A DNA stretch of 64,000 nucleotides. It comes from Terribacillus aidingensis (GTDB lineage: Bacteria > Bacillota > Bacilli > Bacillales > Amphibacillaceae). Below, one piece after another: positions 8,137 through 17,088 of this stretch. Under the pieces are notes generated by a model, which worked only from the letters and a program-made list of their open reading frames with translations, was not told where the DNA came from and ran no database searches. The DNA is taken from assembly GCF_900215625.1 (NCBI RefSeq), contig NZ_OBEK01000001.1, positions 496,001 through 560,000 on the forward strand, given 5' to 3'. A program made the translations under genes and the position numbers. Each line of letters starts with the position of its first letter. Within the stretch, counting starts at the first letter, position 1.

Positions 8137-9039
8137 ATGCATGATGTAATTATAATAGGCGGCGGAATCGCAGGAGTTCAAGCTGCCATCCAATTTGGCC
8201 GATATAAGCGAGATGTCCTGCTGCTGGATAAACGAAATGATGGCAGATCACATTGGTGTCAAAGCTACCATAACTTAATTGGCTGGCCGGATGGTGTATC
8301 AGGAAATCATCTGCTGAAACTTGGGCGAAAACAAATAGATACTTATGGCGGTATTCGTGTCGAGCAGCAGGAGGCAGTGGAAGTGGAAAAGTGGAAACAC
8401 GGCTTCACAGTCAAAACTGCTGATGGGCAATCCCATGATGCAGCATTGCTTTTGTTTGCTACTGGAATAACAGATCGGATCCCGGTTAAAGGTTTGTATC
8501 CATTGCTTGGAACAGATGTATATGTTTGTCCGGATTGTGATGGGTATGAGATAAGCGGCAAGCGAACGGTGGTCGCAGGTACTGGTGAAGCGGGAGCGGG
8601 ATTAGCAGTGATGCTGACATACTGGTCTGATGATGTTATTTTCATCAATCATGAAAAAGAACCTGTGAGTGAGGAAACATTTGAAAAGCTGAAGCTGCAT
8701 TCCATTGAATATTATGAACAGTCTATTGAAGAGGCAGTGCTAGATGAAAGTGGCGGCTTAGAAGGATTTCGCCTGACAGATGGAGAGAAGCTGTGGGCAG
8801 AGAAAGCTTTTGTGGCATTTGGGAAGAATCGGGTGAACAGTAATTTGGCAGCGTCTTTAGGTGTGGAGCTTCATAAAAACAATCATATTGAAAACAACCC
8901 CCGTACGAAAGAAACGAACGTAGAAGGTGTGTGGGCGGCCGGTGATGTAACCGTGCATTCTGAGCAAGTCAGCATTGCTATGGGAGATGGGATGCAGGCA
9001 GCGATTTGGATGCAAAAGCGGCTGCTGAAAATGAAGTGA
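8137..9039 (+). CDS. Thioredoxin-reductase-like FAD/NAD(P) oxidoreductase with CPDC motif
   Basis: A 300-residue flavoprotein with an FAD-binding GGGIAG at residues 8-13, a CxxC pair (Cys131-Pro-Asp-Cys134) where thioredoxin reductase has its redox cysteines, a degraded NADPH-binding GTGEAGA near 151 and the C-terminal FAD motif AAGDV near 268. It is a low-molecular-weight TrxR relative, but CPDCDG differs from the usual CATCDG of TrxB, so the partner may be another thiol protein or small dithiol. It has an AGGAGGGG ribosome-binding site and follows the SDR gene. A terminator shared with mtlD ends it. Confidence 0.82.
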   Translation: MHDVIIIGGGIAGVQAAIQFGRYKRDVLLLDKRNDGRSHWCQSYHNLIGWPDGVSGNHLLKLGRKQIDTYGGIRVEQQEAVEVEKWKHGFTVKTADGQSHDAALLLFATGITDRIPVKGLYPLLGTDVYVCPDCDGYEISGKRTVVAGTGEAGAGLAVMLTYWSDDVIFINHEKEPVSEETFEKLKLHSIEYYEQSIEEAVLDESGGLEGFRLTDGEKLWAEKAFVAFGKNRVNSNLAASLGVELHKNNHIENNPRTKETNVEGVWAAGDVTVHSEQVSIAMGDGMQAAIWMQKRLLKMK

Positions 9040-9043
9040 AGAG

Positions 9044-9077
9044 AAAAGACAGAGCGTTTAGACTCTGTCTTTTTGCT
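9044..9077. terminator. Bidirectional terminator between the TrxR-like gene and mtlD
   Basis: Stem AAAAGACAGAG / CTCTGTCTTTT (9044-9054 with 9063-9073). The mtlD stop codon lies within it. Confidence 0.85.
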
Positions 9078-10209
9078 GTTCATATTTCTTTATCGCTTGC
9101 TGTACAAGCGCACTGTCTTGGGTTTGCCCGCTAATGCTGGCTAACGTTGAAGCAGCACCTTCTGACTTAATGCGCTCCTGTAATTCAGCTGCTTCCTCAT
9201 CATCAGCTGGATTGAAATGTAAGGCATAAGCAATGGTAGTCAGCAATGCATCAGCAGTTTTCCCTTGCTCCAATAAAGCTTGAGTCGGATACACGAGTCT
9301 GTCTTTCGGACCAAGCTTACGGATTGGCCCGCGTCCTACACGCGTGACGAGATCGGAAATGTATGGATTTTGGTAACGCTGCAGGATTTTTGTGATATAG
9401 TGATTCAAATCGTCTTCCTGGAAGTTCCATTTATCTTTCAGTAGTGCGCTAGTTTCTTCTAAAGCATGCTTAGCTAATGTTAGAATTTCTTCATCTTGGA
9501 TAGCCTCGATAATTGTGCTATAGCCTTTGGCATATCCTGCATAGGCTATAGCGGCATGTCCTGTATTAACAGTGAGCAGCTTTCTTTCAATATAAGGATC
9601 CAGATTATCGACAAAAGTAATTGCTTCGATAGCAGGAAGCGCACCTTGCCAATTTTTCTTCTCTACAACCCACTCAAAGTAAGGCTCAACTTGTACTGTC
9701 AGCAAATCCTGCTGTTCTTGGATCGGAACAATCCGGTCGACTGCTGCGTCACAGAACGCTGTATAGCTTTCAACTTGTTCCTTGTCCTGTTCATCAATAT
9801 GCGGCATAACGAATTCACGTAATTGGCTGGAACCGCGAATCATATTTTCACAAGCAATTACATGAACTGGCTTTGGCTGCTTCGCATGTTGAACAAGTCC
9901 TTTTGCTATAACTGGGGCCACATGAGGCAAGATGGACGGACCAACAGCAGTCGTAATAAGATCGGCTTCAGCAATTGCTTTGACGACAGCTTCTTCTTCG
10001 GTAGTACTGTTTAAAGCCGTAACCCCGGTAATCGTTTCGGAATGCGCTTCTTCCTGGGCATAAACAACTTCATATTGCTGCCTTTCCTTCAGGGCAGAAA
10101 TGATATCTGCATTGACATCAGCAAAAGTTACATGGATATCTGCATGAGAGAGAAGGGCGCCGATAAAGCCTCGTCCGATATTGCCTGCTCCGATGTGTAC
10201 GCTTTTCAT
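9058..10209 (-). CDS. mtlD: Mannitol-1-phosphate 5-dehydrogenase
   Basis: A 383-residue cytosolic enzyme oxidising mannitol 1-phosphate to fructose 6-phosphate with NAD. The N-terminal Rossmann motif is GAGNIGRGFIG (residues 7-17), and the catalytic Lys/His region of the polyol dehydrogenase family is around LLTVNTGHAAIAY (residues 205-217). Length is normal for the family. It is the last gene of mtlA-mtlR-mtlF-mtlD; its ATG overlaps the mtlF stop (TAATG). Expression should follow MtlR and CcpA control at the mtlA promoter. Confidence 0.96.
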   Translation of the reverse strand: MKSVHIGAGNIGRGFIGALLSHADIHVTFADVNADIISALKERQQYEVVYAQEEAHSETITGVTALNSTTEEEAVVKAIAEADLITTAVGPSILPHVAPVIAKGLVQHAKQPKPVHVIACENMIRGSSQLREFVMPHIDEQDKEQVESYTAFCDAAVDRIVPIQEQQDLLTVQVEPYFEWVVEKKNWQGALPAIEAITFVDNLDPYIERKLLTVNTGHAAIAYAGYAKGYSTIIEAIQDEEILTLAKHALEETSALLKDKWNFQEDDLNHYITKILQRYQNPYISDLVTRVGRGPIRKLGPKDRLVYPTQALLEQGKTADALLTTIAYALHFNPADDEEAAELQERIKSEGAASTLASISGQTQDSALVQQAIKKYEQQKDRV

Positions 10210-10640
10210 TATGCATCCACCTCAGAGAACATATCTATAATCTCTTGTTTGCTTGTCGCGCTAACAAGCTTATCGATGTTTTCCTCCTCTGAGCAGACAA
10301 TAGCAATCTGCGAAAGAATATCTAAATGTTCATTGTTTTTCCCGGCAATACCGAAGACAAGTTTTACTTCATTTCCTTCAAATGTCACACCCTCTGGTGC
10401 TTGAATGACAGAGATTCCGGAAGCAATCACTTCATCTTTGGCATCTTCTGTACCATGCGGAATGGCAACAAAATTACCCATATACGTGGAAGTCAATGCT
10501 TCACGTTCGATCATTTTATCCACATAGGTTGCGTTAACATAACCATTATCCACAAGAATCTGACCGGCTTTGCGAATGGCATCTTCCTGATCTGTTAATT
10601 TTGTGTTCATTAGAATATTTGCTTCTTGTAATACTTGCAT
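10209..10640 (-). CDS. mtlF: Mannitol PTS enzyme IIA
   Basis: A 143-residue cytosolic phosphocarrier that passes phosphate from HPr to the IIB domain of MtlA. The active-site His is His62 in AIPHGTE. The family core (EVKLVFGIAGKNNEHLDIL) follows. The start is ATG at 10640 behind TAGGAGGG, which overlaps the end of mtlR, so translation is probably coupled. A separate IIA gene together with an IICB MtlA is the arrangement known from Geobacillus and staphylococci. Confidence 0.95.
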   Translation of the reverse strand: MQVLQEANILMNTKLTDQEDAIRKAGQILVDNGYVNATYVDKMIEREALTSTYMGNFVAIPHGTEDAKDEVIASGISVIQAPEGVTFEGNEVKLVFGIAGKNNEHLDILSQIAIVCSEEENIDKLVSATSKQEIIDMFSEVDA

Positions 10641-10642
10641 GA

Positions 10643-12733
10643 TTACCCTCCTAAGTGATCTGTGAATTGCTGGATGTGGGCAGTGAGCAGCTGCGCCAAT
10701 TCCTTGCTGAGTGCCTTTTGATCCGCTGAACGAATCAGTGGCTGGATATGCTCTTCTAATATAAAACTTGAGATTTTACTGAACAGCTCATAACAGCTCA
10801 AAGGCAAATTGTCCGGTGCAGCAAGGATGAACAGGCGGTCTGCCTTCATCACCCGGTTGTCCATCCCCTTAATTGAAATAGGGGAGGATAGCGCCATCAT
10901 CCAAAATGCAGGCTGTGCTATATCATTGTTTCGGCTGTGATACAGCGCCATCCGTGTGTCAGGAATACCCATACCGCCAAGCTCTTCACGATTGTGCAGA
11001 AGCTCAGCGAGCGTTCCTTTTGCTTTAATAATCGACTGTTCAGCAGCCTGCTGTTCTATATATGCAAATAAATCAGTCTGACTTTGATAAGCGTTATCGA
11101 TGAAAAAGCGCTTCCACAGTATGCGCGATACTGCTGCCAGTGTTTGAAGCTCTGCCAGTTTTGGCTCAAAAGCAGCTGTTTCCGGCTTCATAGATGATGC
11201 TGTTCTGGCAGGTGTTATCTGCTTTCGTTTCGTATAAATGGTTGGCAGCTCCTGCTGAATGAAAGCGTCCATCCGTTTCACATCCGGGGAAGGCAGCAGC
11301 GGATTGACAAGCAAGTAGGGCTTGTTGAATTGATCAAGGCTAATCGTCGATACGAGCAAGTCAAATTTGTCTGGCTCTATGTCTTTTAGTTCTAAATAAG
11401 ACGATAATGTGACCTGTGTGATCTCCGGGAATTCATTCTGCAATCTGCTAGCCAGCATTTTTGAAGTGCCAATTCCGCTTGCGCAAACAACTAAAGCGTG
11501 TAGTCGTTGCCTGCTGCGCTGCCGCTCCTTTGCAGAAGCAAAGTGCAGCGCCAAAAAGGCAACTTCTCCTTGTCCGAAATGAAAGGCAGGAAAGACAGCT
11601 TCCAAAGCCTCACGGACTGCTGCAACAACTTCCTTGTAATCGTGTTCAATTTTCTCAGTGAGCGGATTATAAGTCTGAATGCCTTCTCGCGCCCGGCTGA
11701 TGGCTGGTTCGATATGGGTGAGCAAGCTGTCGGTAAATGCTTCATCCTTTTCAAGCTGCGGCAGCTTGATGGCAGCGGCAACGAGCTGAATGAATGCTTG
11801 AACTTGCAGTTCGAACAGCGGGTCAGAACGATGCATGGTTTCGTTCCGTTTAGCACCTTGAATTTGAACAGCAATGCAGCCGATTTCGGACGTGGAAAAG
11901 CTAAGGGACAAGCTAGTTTCCAATTCCCTGCTAAGTGCAGCAGCAATCGTATATTCTTCTGTTTTTTGTAAAGATTTCAGCAGCGGAGGGGAGAGGCTGA
12001 CGAACCGCCCCTGTTTGATCCGCTGAATGGTAATGCTGATATAGGTGATTAGCGCGACATAAGCATTATCTGCGATCGAGTAAGACAGTTTTGCGACATG
12101 CTCCATGACATATTTCTCGACTAACGTCATCTGCTGTTCTTTGATAAATTGCTGCAGAAACTGGTGCAAGTTTCGTTCTTCATAATCATTTGTAAATGTA
12201 TATATAGATGCTTGATCCAGCTGTTCCATCGTAAGCTGAACAAGTGCTTTTCGTTTTTCGTTCTCTTCGCCTTCCAACTCAACGCCGACACCGCGGCGCC
12301 TGGTGATGGTTAGCATGTACACCGCCAGTTTTGCCTCCAATGCATCTAAATAGAGGGAGACAGCTGTTTTTGACAGCTGTACTTTGTTTGCCAAAAAAGC
12401 GGCCTTAACCGGCTCCGAAGCTCCTACTAACAGAAAGAGTAAGTGGAGCAGCCTTTCTTCTTGGGTCGTGTCTACCTCAACCGCTTCATGCAACTGCTTC
12501 TGTAAGGTTTCCATCTGATCAGAATCTCCTTCTACGCGAATACCAGAACCAGTGACACGAAGTAAAGATAGTTCATACTCGGCAAGTGTCCGTTCCACCT
12601 GTTTCAATTCCCGATGAATAGTTCGAGAGCTGACATGTAATAACTCTGCCAGCTCTCGAATGGAGATGAATTGGTGTCTGGAACGCAGCAATTGCAGGAT
12701 GATTCTTCTCTCTCTGCTGCTAACCAATTCCAA
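10643..12733 (-). CDS. mtlR: Mannitol operon activator MtlR (PRD regulator)
   Basis: A 696-residue transcriptional activator. From the N-terminus it has a DeoR-type HTH (residues 1-65, RELAELLHVSSRTIHREL), a second winged helix, two PTS-regulation domains (about 190-400), a GatB-like EIIB domain with Cys in VVCASGIGTSK near 415, and an EIIA-Mtl-like domain (about 540-690) with His in ALYHSR. In the Bacillus and Geobacillus proteins, phosphorylation by HPr at PRD2 activates, and phosphorylation of EIIA/EIIB by the mannitol PTS inactivates. It sits between mtlA and mtlF, as in Geobacillus stearothermophilus. Confidence 0.95.
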   Translation of the reverse strand: MELVSSRERRIILQLLRSRHQFISIRELAELLHVSSRTIHRELKQVERTLAEYELSLLRVTGSGIRVEGDSDQMETLQKQLHEAVEVDTTQEERLLHLLFLLVGASEPVKAAFLANKVQLSKTAVSLYLDALEAKLAVYMLTITRRRGVGVELEGEENEKRKALVQLTMEQLDQASIYTFTNDYEERNLHQFLQQFIKEQQMTLVEKYVMEHVAKLSYSIADNAYVALITYISITIQRIKQGRFVSLSPPLLKSLQKTEEYTIAAALSRELETSLSLSFSTSEIGCIAVQIQGAKRNETMHRSDPLFELQVQAFIQLVAAAIKLPQLEKDEAFTDSLLTHIEPAISRAREGIQTYNPLTEKIEHDYKEVVAAVREALEAVFPAFHFGQGEVAFLALHFASAKERQRSRQRLHALVVCASGIGTSKMLASRLQNEFPEITQVTLSSYLELKDIEPDKFDLLVSTISLDQFNKPYLLVNPLLPSPDVKRMDAFIQQELPTIYTKRKQITPARTASSMKPETAAFEPKLAELQTLAAVSRILWKRFFIDNAYQSQTDLFAYIEQQAAEQSIIKAKGTLAELLHNREELGGMGIPDTRMALYHSRNNDIAQPAFWMMALSSPISIKGMDNRVMKADRLFILAAPDNLPLSCYELFSKISSFILEEHIQPLIRSADQKALSKELAQLLTAHIQQFTDHLGG

Positions 12734-12750
12734 ATCAAATCACTCCCTGC

Positions 12751-14232
12751 TTATTGGTGCTTCTTTAAATTCTCAATCAGTTCAGCGTATTTCGGACTGT
12801 TCAAGAAGTTTTCTACAGAGATGTGCTCCGCACCTGGTCGTTTATTACGTGCGCGGTCTGTTAAGTTCTTTTGTGTGATCACAATGTCTGCATCGTCTTG
12901 GATGTTAGAGATAGCAGCATTGTCTACATGAACATCCAATCCAGCATCTTTCATTTTCTTACGAAGTAGGGAAGCGCCCATTGCGCTGGAGCCCATTCCG
13001 GCATCACAAGCAAAAGTAATCTTGTTTACATTGCTGTAATTGAAAGCCTCCCTGCTATTGTCTGCATGTTCTGGAGCTGTATCCAAATTCTCAGCAGCAT
13101 CATCTGCTGCACCGCCAGATTGATTAATACCCACGGCAGCTGCAGGCTTCGTACCTTTCATTTCTTTTGATTTCGCAGTTGCTTCCTCGATATCTGTTTC
13201 TGCATTTTTACTGCTCTTCATGATTACAGCAGAGATTGCGAAGGATACAGCTGCTGCACCAAGAATACCTAGTGCCAAGCCAAGATAGTCACTTGGATTA
13301 CCCATTAGGAAAATCGCGATAACACTACCAGGTGAAGCTGCCGCACGAAGACCAACATCCATCAGGGAGAAAATAAGTGTTCCAGTTACTCCGCCGCCAA
13401 TAGCTGCAATAATCAAGAATGGCTTCATCAGAATATAAGGGAAGTAGATTTCATGTATACCACCCAAGAAGTGGATGATTGCTGCACCTGGTGCAGACGC
13501 TCTTGCACTTCCTTTTCCAAATACTATAAAAGCGAGCAGGATACCTAGTCCTGGACCAGGATTCGCTTCTAATAAAAATAGGATGGATTTACCGACTTCT
13601 GCCGATTGTTCCAGACCAAGGGGGGTGAAAATACTATGGTTGATTGCATTGTTTAGGAACAATACTTTTGCTGGTTCGATCAAGACATTGACAAGTGGCA
13701 GAAGACCGAGTCCTACAAGCCAGTCAACGCCAGATGACAATACATTTGTCAATCCTTCAAGAAGCGGACCAACGAAATAGATAGCACCAATTGCTAAAGC
13801 ACCGCCGATAATACCGGCAGAGAAGTTATTAACGAGCATTTCGAACCCGGAACGTACTTTAGATCCAACATATTGGTCAAATAACTTAATGGCATACCCG
13901 CCAAGCGGACCCATTGCCATTGCGCCTAAAAACATTGGCGTATCCGGAGAACCAACGATCGCTCCCATGGTAACGATTGCGCCGACAACCCCGCCTCGAA
14001 TATCGTGTACAAGACGGCCGCCCGTGAAACCAATTAACAGTGGCAAAAGATAAGTGATAGAGGGACTTACGATAGCTGCGATTGTTTCGTTAGGAAAATA
14101 TCCATCAGGAATAAATAAAGCTGTAATAAGACCCCAAGCAATAAATGCGCCGATGTTCGGCATAACCATGCTGCTTAGATAGGAGCCGAACTTCTGAACG
14201 CGAGCGCGGACACTGGTTTTTTCCTGTGCCAT
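12751..14232 (-). CDS. mtlA: Mannitol PTS permease EIICB
   Basis: A 493-residue membrane transporter that imports and phosphorylates mannitol. The IIC domain (about residues 1-340) has several membrane segments. A charged, low-complexity linker follows (about 345-400). The C-terminal IIB domain starts near 404 with phospho-Cys409 in FACDAGMGSS. No IIA domain is fused; that job is done by mtlF. The start is ATG behind AAAGGAGG. Promoter, cre and a probable MtlR operator lie at 14266-14350. Confidence 0.96.
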   Translation of the reverse strand: MAQEKTSVRARVQKFGSYLSSMVMPNIGAFIAWGLITALFIPDGYFPNETIAAIVSPSITYLLPLLIGFTGGRLVHDIRGGVVGAIVTMGAIVGSPDTPMFLGAMAMGPLGGYAIKLFDQYVGSKVRSGFEMLVNNFSAGIIGGALAIGAIYFVGPLLEGLTNVLSSGVDWLVGLGLLPLVNVLIEPAKVLFLNNAINHSIFTPLGLEQSAEVGKSILFLLEANPGPGLGILLAFIVFGKGSARASAPGAAIIHFLGGIHEIYFPYILMKPFLIIAAIGGGVTGTLIFSLMDVGLRAAASPGSVIAIFLMGNPSDYLGLALGILGAAAVSFAISAVIMKSSKNAETDIEEATAKSKEMKGTKPAAAVGINQSGGAADDAAENLDTAPEHADNSREAFNYSNVNKITFACDAGMGSSAMGASLLRKKMKDAGLDVHVDNAAISNIQDDADIVITQKNLTDRARNKRPGAEHISVENFLNSPKYAELIENLKKHQ

Positions 14233-14265
14233 GCTGTTTCCTCCTTTTATAAAAACAAATTAATT
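14233..14265 (-). promoter_or_regulatory. mtlA: mtlA 5' untranslated region with strong ribosome-binding site
   Basis: AAAGGAGG (reverse strand, about 14240-14247) precedes the mtlA ATG. Nothing else is seen between it and the cre site. Confidence 0.7.
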
Positions 14266-14279
14266 TGTAAGTGCTTACT
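14266..14279 (-). promoter_or_regulatory. cre site at the mtlA start region
   Basis: TGTAAGTGCTTACT (plus-strand reading) matches 12 of 14 cre positions. It sits just downstream of the proposed mtlA -10 box, where bound CcpA would block transcription. Confidence 0.6.
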
Positions 14280-14282
14280 TTT

Positions 14283-14312
14283 ATCTTACGTCCTATGTAT
14301 GCGATTTCACAA
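14283..14312 (-). promoter_or_regulatory. mtlA promoter (SigA type)
   Basis: On the minus strand, TTGTGA (14307-14312) and TAAGAT (14283-14288) are 18 bases apart. The weak boxes suit an activator-dependent promoter. Confidence 0.55.
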
Positions 14313-14330
14313 CAGAAACAAACACCACCT

Positions 14331-14350
14331 TTGTCACATGTATTCCTGCC
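14331..14350. promoter_or_regulatory. Probable MtlR operator
   Basis: TTGTCACATGTATTCCTGCC lies just upstream of the mtlA -35 box. From memory it resembles the TTGTCA...CTCCTGCC-like operator described for Bacillus MtlR; the position suits an activator. It needs a binding test. Confidence 0.5.
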
Positions 14351-14479
14351 AATGGTGTCTAATGTTATGTATTTGCTTAGGTAGAAGGACGCACCTTATA
14401 CTGTCGAATAGAAATATGACACTTCTGTTACTATTAGCCTTCTCAACTGGAAAAGAAACGTAAAGTTTATTAAAAAAGA

Positions 14480-14506
14480 TACAGATTTCTGGAATGTATC
14501 CGATAT
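14480..14506 (+). promoter_or_regulatory. SigD (flagellar sigma) promoter of motAB
   Basis: TACA, 15 bases, then TCCGATAT. The SigD consensus is TAAA-N15-GCCGATAT, so spacing is exact with one mismatch in each box. It is 36 bases before the motA start. Confidence 0.7.
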
Positions 14507-14541
14507 AAGGAGTAATCAAACTAATTTAGGAGAATGGAAAT

Positions 14542-15333
14542 ATGGATAAATCTTCACTAATTGGTGTCATATTAGGTCTGGTTGCGGTTGGTGTCGGAAT
14601 GGTATTGAAGGGTGTCAGTCCTGCTGCGCTTATTAATCCTGCTGCCATCCTGATCATTCTAGTCGGTACGGCTGCATCCGTAACACTAGCTTTTCCAGGG
14701 AACGAATTAAAACGATTTCCTAAGTTGCTCGGAGTTGTATTTAAAAGCAAACAGCAATTTGATACGAAAGAACTTGTCAGCATGTTTTCTGAATGGTCTC
14801 AGATCAGCAGAAAAGAAGGATTGCTGGCATTAGAAAACAGTACGCGTGATATAGAGGATGACTTTCTTCGAAACGGCTTAAGCATGGCTGTCGATGGAGA
14901 ATCACCAGAATATATCCGTAATGTGCTGAATGAAGAAGTAGATGCCTTGGAAGACCGTCATGCAATTGGAGCTGCTATCTTTACTCAGGCAGGTACTTAT
15001 GCACCTTCACTAGGCGTACTAGGCGCTGTTATTGGACTAATTGCAGCACTTGGCGATATATCAGATATTGATAAGTTAAGCCACGCTATTGCAGCGGCCT
15101 TCGTTGCCACGTTGATGGGAATTTTCATGGGGTATGTTATTTGTCACCCTATTGCCAACAAGCTGAAACGAAAAACACAGCAAGAAGTGCAGCATAAGCT
15201 GTTGATGGTAGAAGGGATTCTTTCCATTTTGGAAGGGGAAACACCGCGAATGCTTGAGCAGAAGCTGCTCGCTTACCTGCCGAGCAAAGAAAAAGCGGAG
15301 TTTGGCGATGCAGAAGAGGAAGTAGCGGTATGA
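14542..15333 (+). CDS. motA: Flagellar stator protein MotA
   Basis: A 263-residue membrane protein that forms the proton-driven stator with MotB. Four membrane segments are visible: residues 4-24, 32-50, about 150-172 and about 182-202. A large cytoplasmic loop lies between the second and third, containing the charged torque-transmitting residues. The stretch QAGTYAPSLGVLGAVIGLIA is typical of MotA, and the N-terminus is very close to Bacillus MotA. It is coupled to motB by a 4-base overlap and preceded by a SigD-like promoter. Confidence 0.96.
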   Translation: MDKSSLIGVILGLVAVGVGMVLKGVSPAALINPAAILIILVGTAASVTLAFPGNELKRFPKLLGVVFKSKQQFDTKELVSMFSEWSQISRKEGLLALENSTRDIEDDFLRNGLSMAVDGESPEYIRNVLNEEVDALEDRHAIGAAIFTQAGTYAPSLGVLGAVIGLIAALGDISDIDKLSHAIAAAFVATLMGIFMGYVICHPIANKLKRKTQQEVQHKLLMVEGILSILEGETPRMLEQKLLAYLPSKEKAEFGDAEEEVAV

Positions 15334-16151
15334 GCAGGAAGCGCAAGCACAAAAAACACGAAGAACATGTCGACGAATCCTGGCTTCTTCCTTATGCGGA
15401 TCTTCTGACCCTGCTGCTGGCGCTTTTTATTGTCTTGTTTGCAACAAGTTCCATCGACGCGCAGAAATTCAATAAAATATCCGATAGCTTCAGCAGTGTG
15501 CTGCATGGCGGAGAAGGATTATTGGAGTCAAATACGAGCATGACGTCTGGAAATGAGACAAGTTCTACAGTTACTGACCCGATTAACGAGGAAGAAAAGA
15601 AAGAAGAGACAATAGAGGCTGCTGTTACACCAGAGGTCAGTGAAGAAGAAAAGAACAAAGCTGCTCTCGAAGCGGCAGAGCGGGAAGAACTGCAGCAGAT
15701 TCAAGAAAAAATCGAAACATACATTAAAGATAAAGATTTGAGTAATAAGTTTTCCGCGGATTTGACAGATGAGGGACTGCTGTTAACGATTAACGATAAC
15801 GTCTTATTTAATTCCGGCAGCAGTGAAGTGAGTGTAAATGACGAAGAAATTGCCAGGGAGATTTCCGATCTGCTTGTGATGGATCCGCCTCGAGAAGTAA
15901 TCATTAGCGGACACACCGATAACGTCCCGATTAGTACATCTTCCTATCATTCTAACTGGGAACTCAGTGTCATGCGCTCCGTTAATTTCATGAAGGTTGT
16001 ATTAGAAAATGACAAGCTTGACCCGCGTTGGTTTAGCGCCAAAGGCTATGGAGAGTTCAAACCAATTGCCTCAAACGATACAGCTGAAGGCAAAGAGAAA
16101 AACCGTCGCGTGGAAGTATTAATTCTTCCGCGAACAGCAAAGACCGAATAA
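15330..16151 (+). CDS. motB: Flagellar stator protein MotB
   Basis: A 273-residue stator subunit anchored to peptidoglycan. The single membrane helix near residues 20-43 carries Asp24 (PYADLLTLL), the proton-binding residue. A Glu-rich linker (about residues 85-130) follows. The OmpA-like peptidoglycan-binding domain holds ISGHTDNVP near 195 and the NRRVEVLI ending. The ATG overlaps the motA stop. Sodium-type MotS is the alternative, but the close MotA partner favours the proton type. Confidence 0.95.
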   Translation: MSRKRKHKKHEEHVDESWLLPYADLLTLLLALFIVLFATSSIDAQKFNKISDSFSSVLHGGEGLLESNTSMTSGNETSSTVTDPINEEEKKEETIEAAVTPEVSEEEKNKAALEAAEREELQQIQEKIETYIKDKDLSNKFSADLTDEGLLLTINDNVLFNSGSSEVSVNDEEIAREISDLLVMDPPREVIISGHTDNVPISTSSYHSNWELSVMRSVNFMKVVLENDKLDPRWFSAKGYGEFKPIASNDTAEGKEKNRRVEVLILPRTAKTE

Positions 16152-16181
16152 CAGTCCTGACGGGCTGTTATTTTTTTAATT
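16150..16181 (+). terminator. Terminator of motAB
   Basis: Stem AACAGTCC / GGGCTGTT with loop TGAC, followed by a T run. Confidence 0.85.
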
Positions 16182-16287
16182 CTATGTCATGAAAATGCTT
16201 ACACTGGAATAGTGGAATAAGGTAGGATTGAGATAGGGTGATTTGTGAAATAATAGGTAATGAGCAGGAAAGAACGGAGGAAATCAG

Positions 16288-17088
16288 ATGATTACGAAAG
16301 AATCTTTACCGCAGCCGGTGACAGAGGCGTCTGAGCGTAATCGGCAGCAGCAGGATGAACGTATGGACTTATGTCCCGCAGTTTATAAGGAGAATAAAAT
16401 ACCGGTGCATTATTATTTTATTTATATGCCCAGTAATGATCGATTGCTAGTCGCAGAGGACGGCAGAGTGCCGGCAGAGCATGAAGTAGAAGAAATGGCA
16501 GGTCGGTACTATCGATATATGACGAGCGTACAGACTATTCAGCGTTTGACTTCTGATAATGGGGTCAGGCTGACAGATAAACGTTACCATACGTTTCAGG
16601 ACTTATTGGAGAATGTTGAAAAAAACGTCATGCATTTAGCGACAGAAATGATTCAGCAATCGTTTTCCCGGTTCTCTGATTTATTGAATACAATTCGGGA
16701 CCAGCAGCTAATCATATTGAAGCATACTGACGAAGCAGAAAAGCTAATGAACGATACCCTTGAAAAAGGTACGTTTACAACAGAAGAGCTGGAATTAATG
16801 GAGAAGCATGTGAATCAAATTATACAAGCGCAATACACAATTGCGCAGAAGAAACAGGAGACGATGGACAGTCAAGCAGAAGTATTTGAATTCTTTAAAG
16901 AAGAAATGTGGCTTGATTTGAAGCTGATGACGTATTATGTTCGACTTCGCCACTTACGAAAAGAACTTTGGAGGGAAGATGAAGCTGTCATGAAAAATCC
17001 TGACCGTCCAGCATTGCTGCCGTCCAGCCAGGATGATCAATTTGTTGCGTTTATTAAACATAAACTGCGAAATGAGAGAAAAATTTAG
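16288..17088 (+). CDS. Unrecognised cytosolic protein, helical
   Basis: A 266-residue protein I do not recognise. It has no signal peptide or membrane helix. Residues 1-75 are mixed. From about 95 to 235 the composition is that of long amphipathic helices rich in Glu, Lys, Gln and Leu (for example QDLLENVEKNVMHLATEM and LELMEKHVNQIIQAQ), likely a coiled coil or helical bundle. It has an ACGGAGG ribosome-binding site and real-gene codon use. It lies alone after motAB, and its stop codon overlaps that of hisJ on the other strand. A link to motility or chemotaxis is possible only from position. Confidence 0.7.
   Translation: MITKESLPQPVTEASERNRQQQDERMDLCPAVYKENKIPVHYYFIYMPSNDRLLVAEDGRVPAEHEVEEMAGRYYRYMTSVQTIQRLTSDNGVRLTDKRYHTFQDLLENVEKNVMHLATEMIQQSFSRFSDLLNTIRDQQLIILKHTDEAEKLMNDTLEKGTFTTEELELMEKHVNQIIQAQYTIAQKKQETMDSQAEVFEFFKEEMWLDLKLMTYYVRLRHLRKELWREDEAVMKNPDRPALLPSSQDDQFVAFIKHKLRNERKI

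Noticed and set aside
10516-10554. Two perfect DnaA boxes (10516-10524 and 10546-10554), 30 bases apart in mtlF
   Set aside because: They encode Val-Asp-Asn/Lys codons (GTG GAT AA) of the MtlF protein, so coding explains them; no other origin features are present.
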